A DNA stretch of 5,179 nt, taken from Ruminococcus flavefaciens. Its GTDB lineage: Bacteria; Bacillota_A; Clostridia; Oscillospirales; Ruminococcaceae. Position 1 is the stretch's first letter. Each line of letters starts with the position of its first letter. A program made the position numbers and the translations under genes. The stretch spans positions 1-5,179 of the forward strand of contig SFFP01000143.1 in assembly GCA_004556875.1 (NCBI GenBank), in the 5' to 3' direction. Below are positions 1 through 4,948 of the stretch, in pieces. The notes under the pieces were generated by a model. That model did not search any database and had not been told where the DNA came from. It was given only the letters and a program-made list of their open reading frames with translations.

Positions 1-1
1 G

Positions 2-58
2 TGGGTCAGCCGCCATATGGGGATGAAGCTGGTGGACAGCCGGAGGAAGCGCAAATAG
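2..58 (+). CDS. C-terminal end of an upstream gene (partial, frame uncertain)
   Basis: The window opens inside a reading frame. Read from base 2, it ends WVSRHMGMKLVDSRRKRK and a TAG at 56-58. A second frame, read from base 1, is also open and ends TRRKRK with a TAA at 94-96, because the last codons and stop lie in an 18-bp direct repeat. I prefer the first frame because it reads like the basic C-terminus of a membrane-linked polysaccharide enzyme, but this is inference from 18 codons. Its position just ahead of a glycosyltransferase suggests it belongs to the same polysaccharide operon. No family can be named. Confidence 0.4.
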   Translation, partial: WVSRHMGMKLVDSRRKRK

Positions 59-95
59 GTTGGGGACAGGCAGATACCCGGAGGAAGCGCAAATA
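40..95 (+). repeat. 18-bp direct repeat carrying an RBS and stop codon
   Basis: The 18-mer ccggaggaagcgcaaata occurs at 40-57 and again, exactly, at 78-95. Start-to-start distance is 38 bp. Each copy carries a Shine-Dalgarno-like ggagg. Followed by its next base (G or A), each copy also encodes RRKRK plus a stop in one frame. This looks like a short tandem duplication of the end of the upstream gene and the ribosome-binding region of the next one. The second copy places ggagg 12 nt before the ATG at 98, a long spacing. Confidence 0.8.
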
Positions 96-97
96 AA

Positions 98-1012
98 ATG
101 GAAACAAGGATTGATATGGACAAAATATGCTGTATTATATTAAACTATAACGATGCAGCCACAGCCATGGGGCTTGCCGATGAGATAAGGGGGTATCCAT
201 GCCTGGATTCCATCGTGCTGGTGGACAACTGCTCCACGGATGATTCTTGGGAACAGCTTAAGACACTGCGGCATACGGATAAGGTCCACGTGCTGAGGAC
301 CGAGGAAAATGGAGGATACGGCATGGGCAACCAGGCCGGCATAAACTATGCAGTGGAATTTCTGGAGGCGGATTATATCATCATCGCCAACCCGGATATC
401 CATGTGACGTCCCGGTGCATTGAGCGGGTGAAGCAGGCCCTGGATAACACGGAGGGCGCAGTGATGGCTTCGGCCCGGGTGACGGATCCGCAGGGAAAGG
501 ATCTGTTCTCCTATTGGACCCTGCTGCCGCTGTGGAAGGACCTGCTGGACACCGGTCTTATCACCAGACGGCTGTTTAAGGACATGCTGAATACCCCGCC
601 CTACCGTCTTCCCAATGCGGGGGATGAGGGCAGCCGCCTGGTGGACGCAGTACCCGGGTCTTTTTTTATGCTGAAGCCGGGGCTTCTGACACCCCAGGAC
701 ATAGAAGGATTGTTTGACAGCCGCATTTTCCTGTATTATGAGGAAAAGGTGCTGGGCCGGAAGTTTCAGGAGATGGGGTTAAAGACCGTGCTGGTAACAG
801 ACGAATCCTATGTCCACGCGCATTCCGCCACCATTGACAAGAGCCTGAAGCGGATGGTTGACAAGCAGAGGCTGCTTCACCAGAGCAAGCTATATTATTA
901 CAGGGAATACCTGCATGCCGGACCTGCCTTGATGGCGGCGGCCGGGGTGGCATTAGACATCATACTGGCAGAGGTGTGGTTCCTCACGGTTGTGTGCAGG
1001 ATGCGGTGGTAA
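98..1012 (+). CDS. Family 2 glycosyltransferase (rhamnosyltransferase-like)
   Basis: This 304-residue protein probably transfers a sugar from a nucleotide-sugar donor to a growing surface polysaccharide at the inner face of the membrane. It shows the GT-A, family 2 layout: ILNYND (14-19) at the first strand, VDNCSTDD (42-49) for the nucleotide, NGGYGMGNQ (71-79), and ANPD (97-100) in the place of the metal-binding DxD. PGSFFML (186-192) and LYYEE (212-216) match the acceptor-side and catalytic-acid region of WbbL/RfbF-type enzymes. A hydrophobic stretch near 274-298 may anchor the C-terminus. Length is usual for the family. The start at 98 has its ggagg 12 nt away. M7 at 116 has acaagga 6 nt upstream and begins MDKICCIILNYND, so it is an equally good start. 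The sugar specificity cannot be read from the sequence. The next gene, an aminotransferase fragment, supports a capsule or exopolysaccharide locus. Confidence 0.85.
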   Translation: METRIDMDKICCIILNYNDAATAMGLADEIRGYPCLDSIVLVDNCSTDDSWEQLKTLRHTDKVHVLRTEENGGYGMGNQAGINYAVEFLEADYIIIANPDIHVTSRCIERVKQALDNTEGAVMASARVTDPQGKDLFSYWTLLPLWKDLLDTGLITRRLFKDMLNTPPYRLPNAGDEGSRLVDAVPGSFFMLKPGLLTPQDIEGLFDSRIFLYYEEKVLGRKFQEMGLKTVLVTDESYVHAHSATIDKSLKRMVDKQRLLHQSKLYYYREYLHAGPALMAAAGVALDIILAEVWFLTVVCRMRW

Positions 1013-1047
1013 GCGGACTGGACATGGATGGGGAATACCGGGGCCGG

Positions 1048-1053
1048 AAAGGA
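1048..1053 (+). promoter_or_regulatory. RBS that sets the aminotransferase start at 1062
   Basis: The motif aaagga lies 8 nt before the ATG at 1062. It favours this start over the in-frame ATG at 990, which lies inside the glycosyltransferase gene and has no comparable site. Homology to the aminotransferase family also begins only after 1062. Confidence 0.55.
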
Positions 1054-1061
1054 AATGTTTC

Positions 1062-1226
1062 ATGAACCGACAGGAAGATAAAGGGAAGAAGATTCTGGTT
1101 ACCAGGTCTTCGATGCCTTCTTATGAAGAATATATTGAGATGATCAGGCCCATATGGGACAGTGCGTGGATGACCAATATGGGGGATTTCCACAAGCAGC
1201 TGGAACAGGAGCTTGCTGATGTTCTG
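1062..1226 (+). pseudogene. DegT/DnrJ/EryC1/StrS sugar aminotransferase, N-terminal 55 codons only
   Basis: Residues 1-55 match the start of PLP-dependent nucleotide-sugar aminotransferases: KILVTRSSMPSYEEY (10-24), then IWDSAWMTNMG (31-41) and HKQLEQELADVL (44-55). Family members usually run to about 350-400 residues and go on with a Gly-Val and the PLP-binding domain. Here that is replaced without a stop by ITVEQERTLRNEI, which has nothing of the family. The PLP lysine and all catalytic parts are missing, so the product cannot be an aminotransferase. In an intact locus this enzyme would add an amino group to a keto-sugar nucleotide for the same polysaccharide as the glycosyltransferase upstream. 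The frame stays open to 1502, giving a 146-residue hybrid. The last family-like codon is ctg at 1224-1226, and a GATC spans 1226-1229. Confidence 0.7.
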
Positions 1227-1502
1227 ATCACCGTTGAACAGGAGAGAACATTAAGAAATGAAATCGAAATAAAGGCTATTGACCTTTGCGGCTCTGGCAG
1301 AGTATATAGTGTTCTCGGCACAACTTTAAGAATACTTATCATTGCCAAGCTGTGTGAAGCCTTTGGTGTAGCCAAAACTAATCTGATAAAGGCTTCACAA
1401 TATAACGCTGCTATTGAGATATGCAGGTCTTTTAAACCTGATAAGAATACAAGAAATCGCATTAATAACGAAAGATTTCTTTTAAAATCTGCACGGCAGT
1501 AA
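1227..1502 (+). pseudogene. ORF6C-like C-terminal domain of a phage antirepressor (5'-truncated)
   Basis: These 91 codons read in frame from the aminotransferase fragment but are unrelated to it. TVEQERTLRNEIEIKAIDLC is followed by RILIIAKLCEAFGVAKTNLI and then YNAAIEICRSFKP. This resembles the ORF6C domain found behind BRO, ORF6N or Rha-type DNA-binding heads in phage antirepressors: a helical EQ..LR.EI.. start, an L...FGV..... segment, and Y..A.E......P. The identification is by pattern memory and is moderate. The N-terminal DNA-binding half is absent, so the parent gene is broken here. Base composition drops in G+C relative to the left side. The stop is TAA at 1500-1502, and 64 bp separate it from the next gene. 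Confidence 0.45.
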
Positions 1503-1566
1503 TCAAGAAATGGAGTAAACCTGTACAACCAGTACCGCATACAATTGAGCGAAAGGAGATATTATT

Positions 1567-1770
1567 ATGGCAAAAAAGTCAAACGAGCTGAAAACAGTCA
1601 GCTACATATCTATCGGCGGCGCTCCGCCTGTTCGATTCGACAGCCTTACACCAGAGAAGAGAGCTGAGTGCGTTGAGAAGATGGCTGAGAACATCGGCAG
1701 GACACTCAGCACATATCTCAGCAATCACCCCGAAGAAGCCGTTCCACTCTTCAAGAATGCAGTGGAATAA
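1567..1770 (+). CDS. Small phage-type protein of unknown function (67 aa)
   Basis: I do not recognise a named family. The start is well set by aaaggag at 1552-1558, 8 nt before the ATG. The protein begins MAKKSNELKTVSYISIGG, a probable short beta region. It continues with PPVRFDSLTPEKRAECVEKM and a helical, mildly acidic C-terminal half ending HPEEAVPLFKNAVE. There is no signal peptide, membrane segment or metal-binding motif. SLTPEKRAE...KMAENIGRTLSTYLS looks like a pair of amphipathic helices. It opens a run of small genes typical of the early region of Firmicutes prophages. A small hairpin overlaps its stop codon. Confidence 0.7.
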   Translation: MAKKSNELKTVSYISIGGAPPVRFDSLTPEKRAECVEKMAENIGRTLSTYLSNHPEEAVPLFKNAVE

Positions 1771-1784
1771 GCCCTCAGGGGCTT
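1769..1784 (+). promoter_or_regulatory. 6-bp hairpin with tetraloop overlapping a stop codon
   Basis: AAGCCC (1769-1774), loop TCAG, and GGGCTT (1779-1784) form a perfect stem starting on the last two bases of the stop codon of the 67-residue gene. No T-run follows, so it is not a standard intrinsic terminator. It could protect mRNA 3' ends or tune expression between the two small genes. It could also be chance. Confidence 0.3.
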
Positions 1785-1812
1785 GCGGACAAGCTATGAA
1801 AGGAGGTAGCTA

Positions 1813-2031
1813 ATGGATAAGATCGACTTGCTCGGCAGAACACTTATTGTAATTCTCTCTTGTTTTGAGCTTTACTGTATGCATAGGCTTCGCCTTGAGC
1901 TGCGAAGAAAATCTCAGGAAAAGTCAGATGCGAGGAGAGAAGCACTGAGACAAGGATCATACCAAAAGGTGCGTGAAAACTGGACTGTATTCCGTAACAG
2001 GCGCGATCTTTGGAACTATCTACAGAAATGA
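1813..2031 (+). CDS. Small membrane-anchored basic protein, unknown function (72 aa)
   Basis: A strong aaaggaggt ending at 1807 sits 5 nt before the ATG. Residues about 5-23 (DLLGRTLIVILSCFELYCM) form one hydrophobic segment. After it comes a strongly charged tail: HRLRLELRRKSQEKSDARRE and onward to WNYLQK. By the positive-inside rule the basic tail should face the cytoplasm. No enzyme motif is seen and I do not recognise the family. Size and position fit a small accessory protein of a prophage early region. Its stop TGA (2029-2031) overlaps the ribosome binding site of the next gene, which suggests translational coupling. Confidence 0.65.
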   Translation: MDKIDLLGRTLIVILSCFELYCMHRLRLELRRKSQEKSDARREALRQGSYQKVRENWTVFRNRRDLWNYLQK

Positions 2032-2036
2032 GGTGA
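2030..2036 (+). promoter_or_regulatory. RBS that sets the start at 2042
   Basis: The motif gaggtga overlaps the TGA stop of the preceding gene and lies 5 nt before the ATG at 2042. It decides against the in-frame ATG at 1973, which lies well inside the preceding gene. Confidence 0.6.
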
Positions 2037-2041
2037 GATAT

Positions 2042-2545
2042 ATGCAGATGACAAACGATGAGATCGTAATGCGGTACAAGCAGGCTAAGAGCAAGGGAGA
2101 CCAGGTGCAGATACTTGCGGAGCTGAACGACTGCCCTGTGGAACGGATAATCGGTATACTGACTTCCGCAGGAATTGATAATCGGAACTTCAACAGGCTT
2201 AGAGCTAAGCTTGAAAAACATGAGCCGCAGAAGGAACAAGCAGAAGCCGAGGAACAGCCTGAGGCTGATGAACTGCCGTCAATGGACCGCAGATTTCCTG
2301 TTGAAGTCGCAAAGGAGCTATCTAAGACTGTTGAGAAAGCTAAGCAGGAAAGCTATTACTGTGAGGAACTCTTTGAGCCGATAAGGAAAGAGGTAACTGC
2401 TCTTATGGACAAGCGCCGCAGCATATATGCAGAGCTGTGTAATGTAGATGCTGAGCTCGCTAAGTACGTCGAGTTCTTCAGCGCACAGATGTTACAGATT
2501 GATACTCTCAGGAAGGAGCACAATGATGAAAGCACTAAAAATTGA
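2042..2545 (+). CDS. Phage-type protein with possible HTH head and coiled-coil tail (167 aa)
   Basis: Residues 3-45 (TNDEIVMRYKQAKSKGDQVQ, then ILAELNDCPVERIIGILTSAGI) look like a small helical domain. It resembles HTH-type heads of Clostridia phage proteins that begin 'EIV..Y..AK....QI.ILA.LN', in which the segment after LN would be the recognition region. A Glu/Pro/Ala-rich linker follows (about 56-80, QKEQAEAEEQPEADELPS), then a long charged helical region to about 160 (VAKELSKTVEKAKQES and later KYVEFFSAQMLQIDTLRKE) likely to form a coiled coil. That suggests an oligomeric, possibly DNA-binding, early phage protein; this is inference. The ORF's last 20 bases overlap the next gene, indicating coupled translation. 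Confidence 0.65.
   Translation: MQMTNDEIVMRYKQAKSKGDQVQILAELNDCPVERIIGILTSAGIDNRNFNRLRAKLEKHEPQKEQAEAEEQPEADELPSMDRRFPVEVAKELSKTVEKAKQESYYCEELFEPIRKEVTALMDKRRSIYAELCNVDAELAKYVEFFSAQMLQIDTLRKEHNDESTKN
2513..2518 (+). promoter_or_regulatory. RBS that sets the DUF3846-like gene start
   Basis: The motif aaggag lies inside the end of the preceding gene, 7 nt before the ATG at 2526 and 4 nt before the ATG at 2523. The usual spacing favours 2526. It rules out the longer in-frame start at 2448. Confidence 0.6.
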
Positions 2546-2825
2546 AAAACAGCGTATAGTAGAGCTTGATATTGAGAACACCCTTGAAGCTCTGCAAGCT
2601 GAAGTTCAAGGGTATATAGAGACAGTAACGCTTGTGCCTGATGAAGCGGTGATGATTGTCAATGAGGAAGGCCGACTTCATCAGCTGCCGCCGAACATTA
2701 TAGCTTCCGCTATCGCAGGCATCAAGATCGTTGGACCTGCAATTGTTGTTGGTGTAGACGGTGACGAGTTTACTGATATACCGTCGGAAGTGGCACGGCA
2801 CATCAAGATCAGGTTTGGAGGCTAA
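2526..2825 (+). CDS. DUF3846-like small protein (99 aa)
   Basis: Two adjacent in-frame ATGs (2523 and 2526) are possible; 2526 has the better spacing to aaggag. The order of motifs fits the DUF3846 family as I know it from Firmicutes phages and mobile elements: a basic beta start (MKALKIEKQRIVELDI), LEALQAEVQGYIETV (20-34), then EAVMIVNEEGRLHQLPPN (40-57) and a hydrophobic GIKIVGPAIVVG (65-76). The function of the family is unknown to me. There is no signal peptide or catalytic motif. The gene overlaps the end of the preceding gene and is followed 2 bp after its stop by the next ATG, so it is part of one operon. A perfect 9-bp inverted repeat lies in its coding sequence at 2580-2613. Confidence 0.65.
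   Translation: MKALKIEKQRIVELDIENTLEALQAEVQGYIETVTLVPDEAVMIVNEEGRLHQLPPNIIASAIAGIKIVGPAIVVGVDGDEFTDIPSEVARHIKIRFGG
2580..2613. repeat. 9-bp perfect inverted repeat inside the DUF3846-like gene
   Basis: ACCCTTGAA (2580-2588) and TTCAAGGGT (2605-2613) are exact reverse complements with 16 nt between them. Within the arms and spacer, AAGCT is also directly repeated at 2587-2591 and 2596-2600. It could be an operator or an mRNA hairpin, but it lies wholly in coding sequence and about one such repeat per few kb is expected by chance. Confidence 0.35.
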
Positions 2826-2827
2826 AG

Positions 2828-3241
2828 ATGAAAGTAAACGAAAATTATTCAGACGGACTCGGACGCAGTTGCTTGGTGTTCTCAGGTGTAAGAAAGTTTT
2901 CAGATATTTATGACTGGCTTTTTGAACACTATAACGGATATAAGTTCTGTATTGTCCTTGTCAAGGAAATGTTCGACAAGGTAAAAGGACATTCTGCACT
3001 TGCAAAGCTCAACGGTGGCTCACCTATCCCTTTTGCAGGTCTTGATGTCGTTGTCTTCTCTATGGACGGAGAAGCCGCTATCGTCGGTGAGGGCGCAAAC
3101 AAGCCTGCGGGCGACGCTTCTTCCGGCACTGTTACTGTGAAGCCTATCAAGTTCGAGTACCAGCACAGAATTATTCGACTACATATCAGGTGTTCTCGTT
3201 GCGATCAGCAAGAAAAAGCTTTCCTCAGCTGTAGGCTTTAA
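2828..3241 (+). pseudogene. Composite ORF: unknown N-terminus fused to a capsid fragment (137 aa)
   Basis: The ORF starts with a good ggagg 6 nt upstream, 2 bp after the previous stop. It reads as three pieces. Residues 1-43 (MKVNENYSDGLGRSCLVFSG onward to GYKFCIV) match nothing I recognise and look like the start of a small phage protein. Residues 44-114 match the N-terminal part of an HK97-like major capsid protein and are listed separately. Residues 115-137 (from IIRLHIRCSRC to FLSCRL) are out-of-frame reading of holin DNA and have no meaning as protein. The product could be made, but it would be a hybrid. The likely cause is one or two deletions, or contig mis-joining, in a phage late region. 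Confidence 0.6.
2957..3169 (+). pseudogene. HK97-like phage major capsid protein, N-terminal fragment
   Basis: About 71 residues, from LVKEMFDKVKGHSALAKL through PIPFAGLDVVVFSMDGEAAI and VGEGANKPAG to VTVKPIKFEYQHR, follow the N-terminal arm and E-loop region of a common Firmicutes phage capsid family. That family reads 'ELV..LF.KVKG.S.LAKL', then 'F.MD.E...V.EG..K', then '...KP.K..Y..R.SDEF'. Family members run to roughly 270-400 residues. Here the match starts without the usual short leader and ends at R, just where VSDEF should follow. No capsid could be built from it. No portal, protease or terminase gene is in the window. The match is from memory of family patterns. Confidence 0.6.
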
Positions 3242-3488
3242 GGGCATAGCAAAGAAGGTCTTTATACTTATTCTGGTAGCAGTAGGACATATTCTCGGTG
3301 TGTATGTTTTCGGCAGCGGCGATGTGTGCCGTGATACTGTTATCGGATTTTACCTCGCCAATGAAGGTATTAGTATATTAGAAAATGCGGCTGCTCTCGG
3401 CCTTCCACTGCCTAAGAAGCTAATAGCTATCCTGGATCAGCTCAAGAGCAAAAGCAATGAAGATGAAGAAAAGGAGGAAAAGAAATAA
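3171..3488 (+). pseudogene. Phage holin (toxin secretion/phage lysis type), N-terminus lost
   Basis: From 3171 a frame one base ahead of the capsid fragment encodes 105 residues starting LFDYISGVLVAISKKKLSS (1-19) and GFKGIAKKVFILILVAVG (22-39). YLANEGISILENAAALGL (61-78) and PLPKKLIAIL (79-88) follow, then an acidic and basic tail. This is the Phage_holin_4_1 pattern: a D-Y-x-(S/T)-G turn after the first membrane helix, the K-K-L-S-S / GFKGI loop, and NEG.SI.EN.....P.P. The first membrane helix, normally 25-40 residues ahead of DYISG, is missing. No ATG, GTG or TTG precedes the motif in this frame, and an in-frame TGA lies at 3138. The first usable start is GTG at 3300, which has no good RBS and removes another membrane helix. 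It is therefore unlikely to work as a holin. Its stop overlaps the next ATG by one base. Confidence 0.7.
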
Positions 3489-3766
3489 TGGATACGTTTG
3501 GATTTCACATCGAGGAAGCGATTATCCTCAATGGCTTTAATGTAGCGCAGAACGAGTCCGTCTTGATCCGCAAGTGGGAGGTGATAAAGGAAGTAAGCGG
3601 CATCAAGCAGGTATATGCTGAACTTATCGTCGACGATCTCAACGATCTTCCAAGTGCCGACAGCTTCTCAGGATATCATCTGTACCTCGGTTCGAGTGCA
3701 ATAGCGGTCAAGAGCGGCATGATCGTCCGAATGGATAAGGACGGACAGTGGCATGAGCAGAAATAA
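3488..3766 (+). CDS. Small phage late-region protein, copy A of a paralogue pair (92 aa)
   Basis: A strong aaggagg (3471-3477) lies in the end of the holin frame, 10 nt before this ATG. The start and the holin stop share one base (TAATG). The C-terminal half carries YAELIVDDLNDLPSAD (43-58), GYHLYLGSSAIAV (62-74) and MDKDGQWHEQ (82-91). It aligns without gaps with the protein at 4668, so both belong to one family. Similar short 'DLP..D....GS.A......VY.MD..G.W' proteins are common in Firmicutes phage tail-to-lysis regions, where their role is not established to my knowledge. The N-terminal 40 residues differ from the second copy. No signal peptide or membrane segment is seen. Confidence 0.7.
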   Translation: MDTFGFHIEEAIILNGFNVAQNESVLIRKWEVIKEVSGIKQVYAELIVDDLNDLPSADSFSGYHLYLGSSAIAVKSGMIVRMDKDGQWHEQK

Positions 3767-4083
3767 TGGGACAGAAGATTGACCGCCGAAAAATACATCT
3801 TGACCGTGAGGCGGAAAGTATAGGACTGGAAGACAGTTCGATAATCGCTCTTTTAAACGGAGATGATGAACACGCACAGACGCAGGCTTTGAAGAAACTA
3901 CTGCGTCGTGTAATTGACGGAGAACTAACAGACGGTCAGAAGAGAGTCATTTATCTTTATTATTATGAGAAGATGACCTATGAGGAAATAGGAGCACACT
4001 TAGGTATTACTCACCAAGCTGTGTACGGAATTATCAATCGAGCGAAAGCCAGAATTAAGCAGGTTATGCAATACTGGTTTTAA
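3766..4083 (+). CDS. Sigma-70 region 4-type transcription regulator (105 aa)
   Basis: Residues 53-99 carry a clear sigma-70 region 4 helix-turn-helix: LTDGQKRVIYLYYYEKMTY (54-72), EEIGAHLGITHQAVYGIINR (73-92), then AKARIKQ. It would bind promoter -35-type DNA. Regions 2 and 3, needed to melt a promoter, are absent; residues 1-52 are charged and helical. It may therefore act as a late-gene activator or partial sigma factor rather than a complete sigma, in the manner proposed for ArpU-like phage late regulators. That role is inference. Its ATG overlaps the stop of the preceding gene by one base (TAATG), and only a weak RBS is visible, so its translation probably depends on coupling. It sits between holin and lysin, an unusual place for a late regulator in a full phage. 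Confidence 0.75.
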   Translation: MGQKIDRRKIHLDREAESIGLEDSSIIALLNGDDEHAQTQALKKLLRRVIDGELTDGQKRVIYLYYYEKMTYEEIGAHLGITHQAVYGIINRAKARIKQVMQYWF

Positions 4084-4095
4084 GGAGGTATATCA

Positions 4096-4656
4096 ATGGG
4101 AAATCTATCACCACATTTCGACGATTATGAATTTGCCTGCTCCTGCTGTGGCAAGAGCATAAAAATGTCTGATCTGCTCATCGAGCGCCTTGAAAAAATG
4201 CACACACTTATGGCTGCGAAAGCAATTTATGTCAACAGCGGCTATCGTTGCAAGGATAATCCCTGGGGCAGTCCGACAGACGCACATCGCAAAGGCATGG
4301 CTGCGGATATCAGAGTTCAGCGTAAGGACGGCAGCTGGTATACCGCTGAGGACATTGCCGAAGCTGCTGAGCGCGTAGGCTTCAAGGGCATCGGCATGAT
4401 GGAAGATCTGAGCGGAGCAAATCCGGCAGCTTGTCACGTTGATACAAGAGGCGACGAGCCGTATATATACGACTGGTGGCACGGTGACGAGTCCAGGGGC
4501 ATAGACTGGACCAAGGACTCAAAGCACACTTTCATTCGTGGCACGGTATTCGACGGCGAAGCTGTCTCGATAGATAAGAAAGAGCACAAGCTCAGAGTCT
4601 ATATAGACGATACACTTATAGACGAGCATAAATTCAGCGGACTCCTCGATGACTAA
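4096..4656 (+). CDS. Endolysin, zinc peptidase of the M15 type (peptidase_M15_3-like)
   Basis: This 186-residue protein probably cuts peptide bonds in peptidoglycan to burst the host cell. The M15 zinc site is complete: SGYRC (48-52), then DAHRKGMAADI (62-72) giving His64 and Asp71, then CHVD (113-116) giving His114, with Asp116 nearby. The N-terminal FxCxCCGK element (Cys15, Cys17, Cys18) is usual in this phage branch. The catalytic part ends near residue 145. A tail of about 40 residues (KKEHKLRVYIDDTLIDEH, 161-178) is rich in beta-forming residues and may bind wall or be a remnant domain. There is no signal peptide, so export would depend on a holin, and the holin upstream is broken. aaggagg at 4082-4088 overlaps the preceding stop and gives a firm start. 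Confidence 0.88.
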   Translation: MGNLSPHFDDYEFACSCCGKSIKMSDLLIERLEKMHTLMAAKAIYVNSGYRCKDNPWGSPTDAHRKGMAADIRVQRKDGSWYTAEDIAEAAERVGFKGIGMMEDLSGANPAACHVDTRGDEPYIYDWWHGDESRGIDWTKDSKHTFIRGTVFDGEAVSIDKKEHKLRVYIDDTLIDEHKFSGLLDD

Positions 4657-4667
4657 GGGAGGAGCTT

Positions 4668-4943
4668 ATGATTACAATACTCAAAGAGAAGTATTTAGGA
4701 GCAGACATGGGCGTTGCGGTTACCATTGCAGAGATAGCTATCGATAATAAAGAAGATCTGCCTGCTCCTGACGGAATTAGCGATAGAATTCTTTCGCCTG
4801 GTTCTCTTGCATGGGAAATCTCTGCCGGAGAATTATGGGGACTTGACGGAGAAGGAAAGTGGATAAACCAGACTACTTCTGAAGTATATGATCCTGCTCC
4901 TGATGAAGAGACGGAAACGGAAGCAATCGAAGAAGCAGAATAA
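4668..4943 (+). CDS. Small phage late-region protein, copy B of a paralogue pair (91 aa)
   Basis: gggagg directly after the lysin stop sets the start at 4668. Residues 21-68 align without a gap to residues 44-91 of the protein at 3488: AE at 21-22, DLP at 30-32, Asp35, GS at 45-46, Gly54, G.W at 63-65 and Gln68, all at a constant offset of 23. A strongly acidic tail, DPAPDEETETEAIEEAE (75-91), has no counterpart in copy A. It is the last gene of the lysis block, 5 bp before a strong terminator. The function is unknown. An ancient duplication followed by separation around the regulator and lysin genes is the simplest reading. Confidence 0.7.
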   Translation: MITILKEKYLGADMGVAVTIAEIAIDNKEDLPAPDGISDRILSPGSLAWEISAGELWGLDGEGKWINQTTSEVYDPAPDEETETEAIEEAE

Positions 4944-4948
4944 AGAAC

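Noticed and set aside
990..1061. Longer start for the aminotransferase hybrid at ATG 990
   Set aside because: It lies inside the glycosyltransferase gene, has no good RBS, and the added residues do not match the family. ATG 1062 has aaagga at 8 nt.
1226..1229. GATC at the first junction as proof of an in-vitro ligation chimera
   Set aside because: GATC is common by chance, and the junctions near 2955 and 3170 have no GATC, so a shared restriction-ligation cause is not supported.
1121..1540. Minus-strand ORF of 139 codons across the hybrid gene
   Set aside because: It is antisense to readable domains on the + strand, has no family-like motif, and spans the junction between two unlike DNAs.
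1973..2041. Longer start for the coiled-coil protein at ATG 1973
   Set aside because: It overlaps the preceding gene by about 59 bases without an RBS, while ATG 2042 has gaggtga at 5 nt.
2448..2522. Longer start for the DUF3846-like protein at 2448
   Set aside because: The extra serine-rich residues are an out-of-frame reading of the preceding gene, and aaggag at 2513-2518 marks 2523/2526.
2580..2613. Inverted repeat in the DUF3846-like gene as a regulatory operator
   Set aside because: It is fully within coding sequence, and 9-bp arms at this spacing are expected at nearly this rate by chance. It is kept only as a low-confidence repeat.
4108..4482. Minus-strand ORF of 124 codons opposite the endolysin
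   Set aside because: The + strand encodes a complete zinc peptidase site here. The antisense frame is a shadow.
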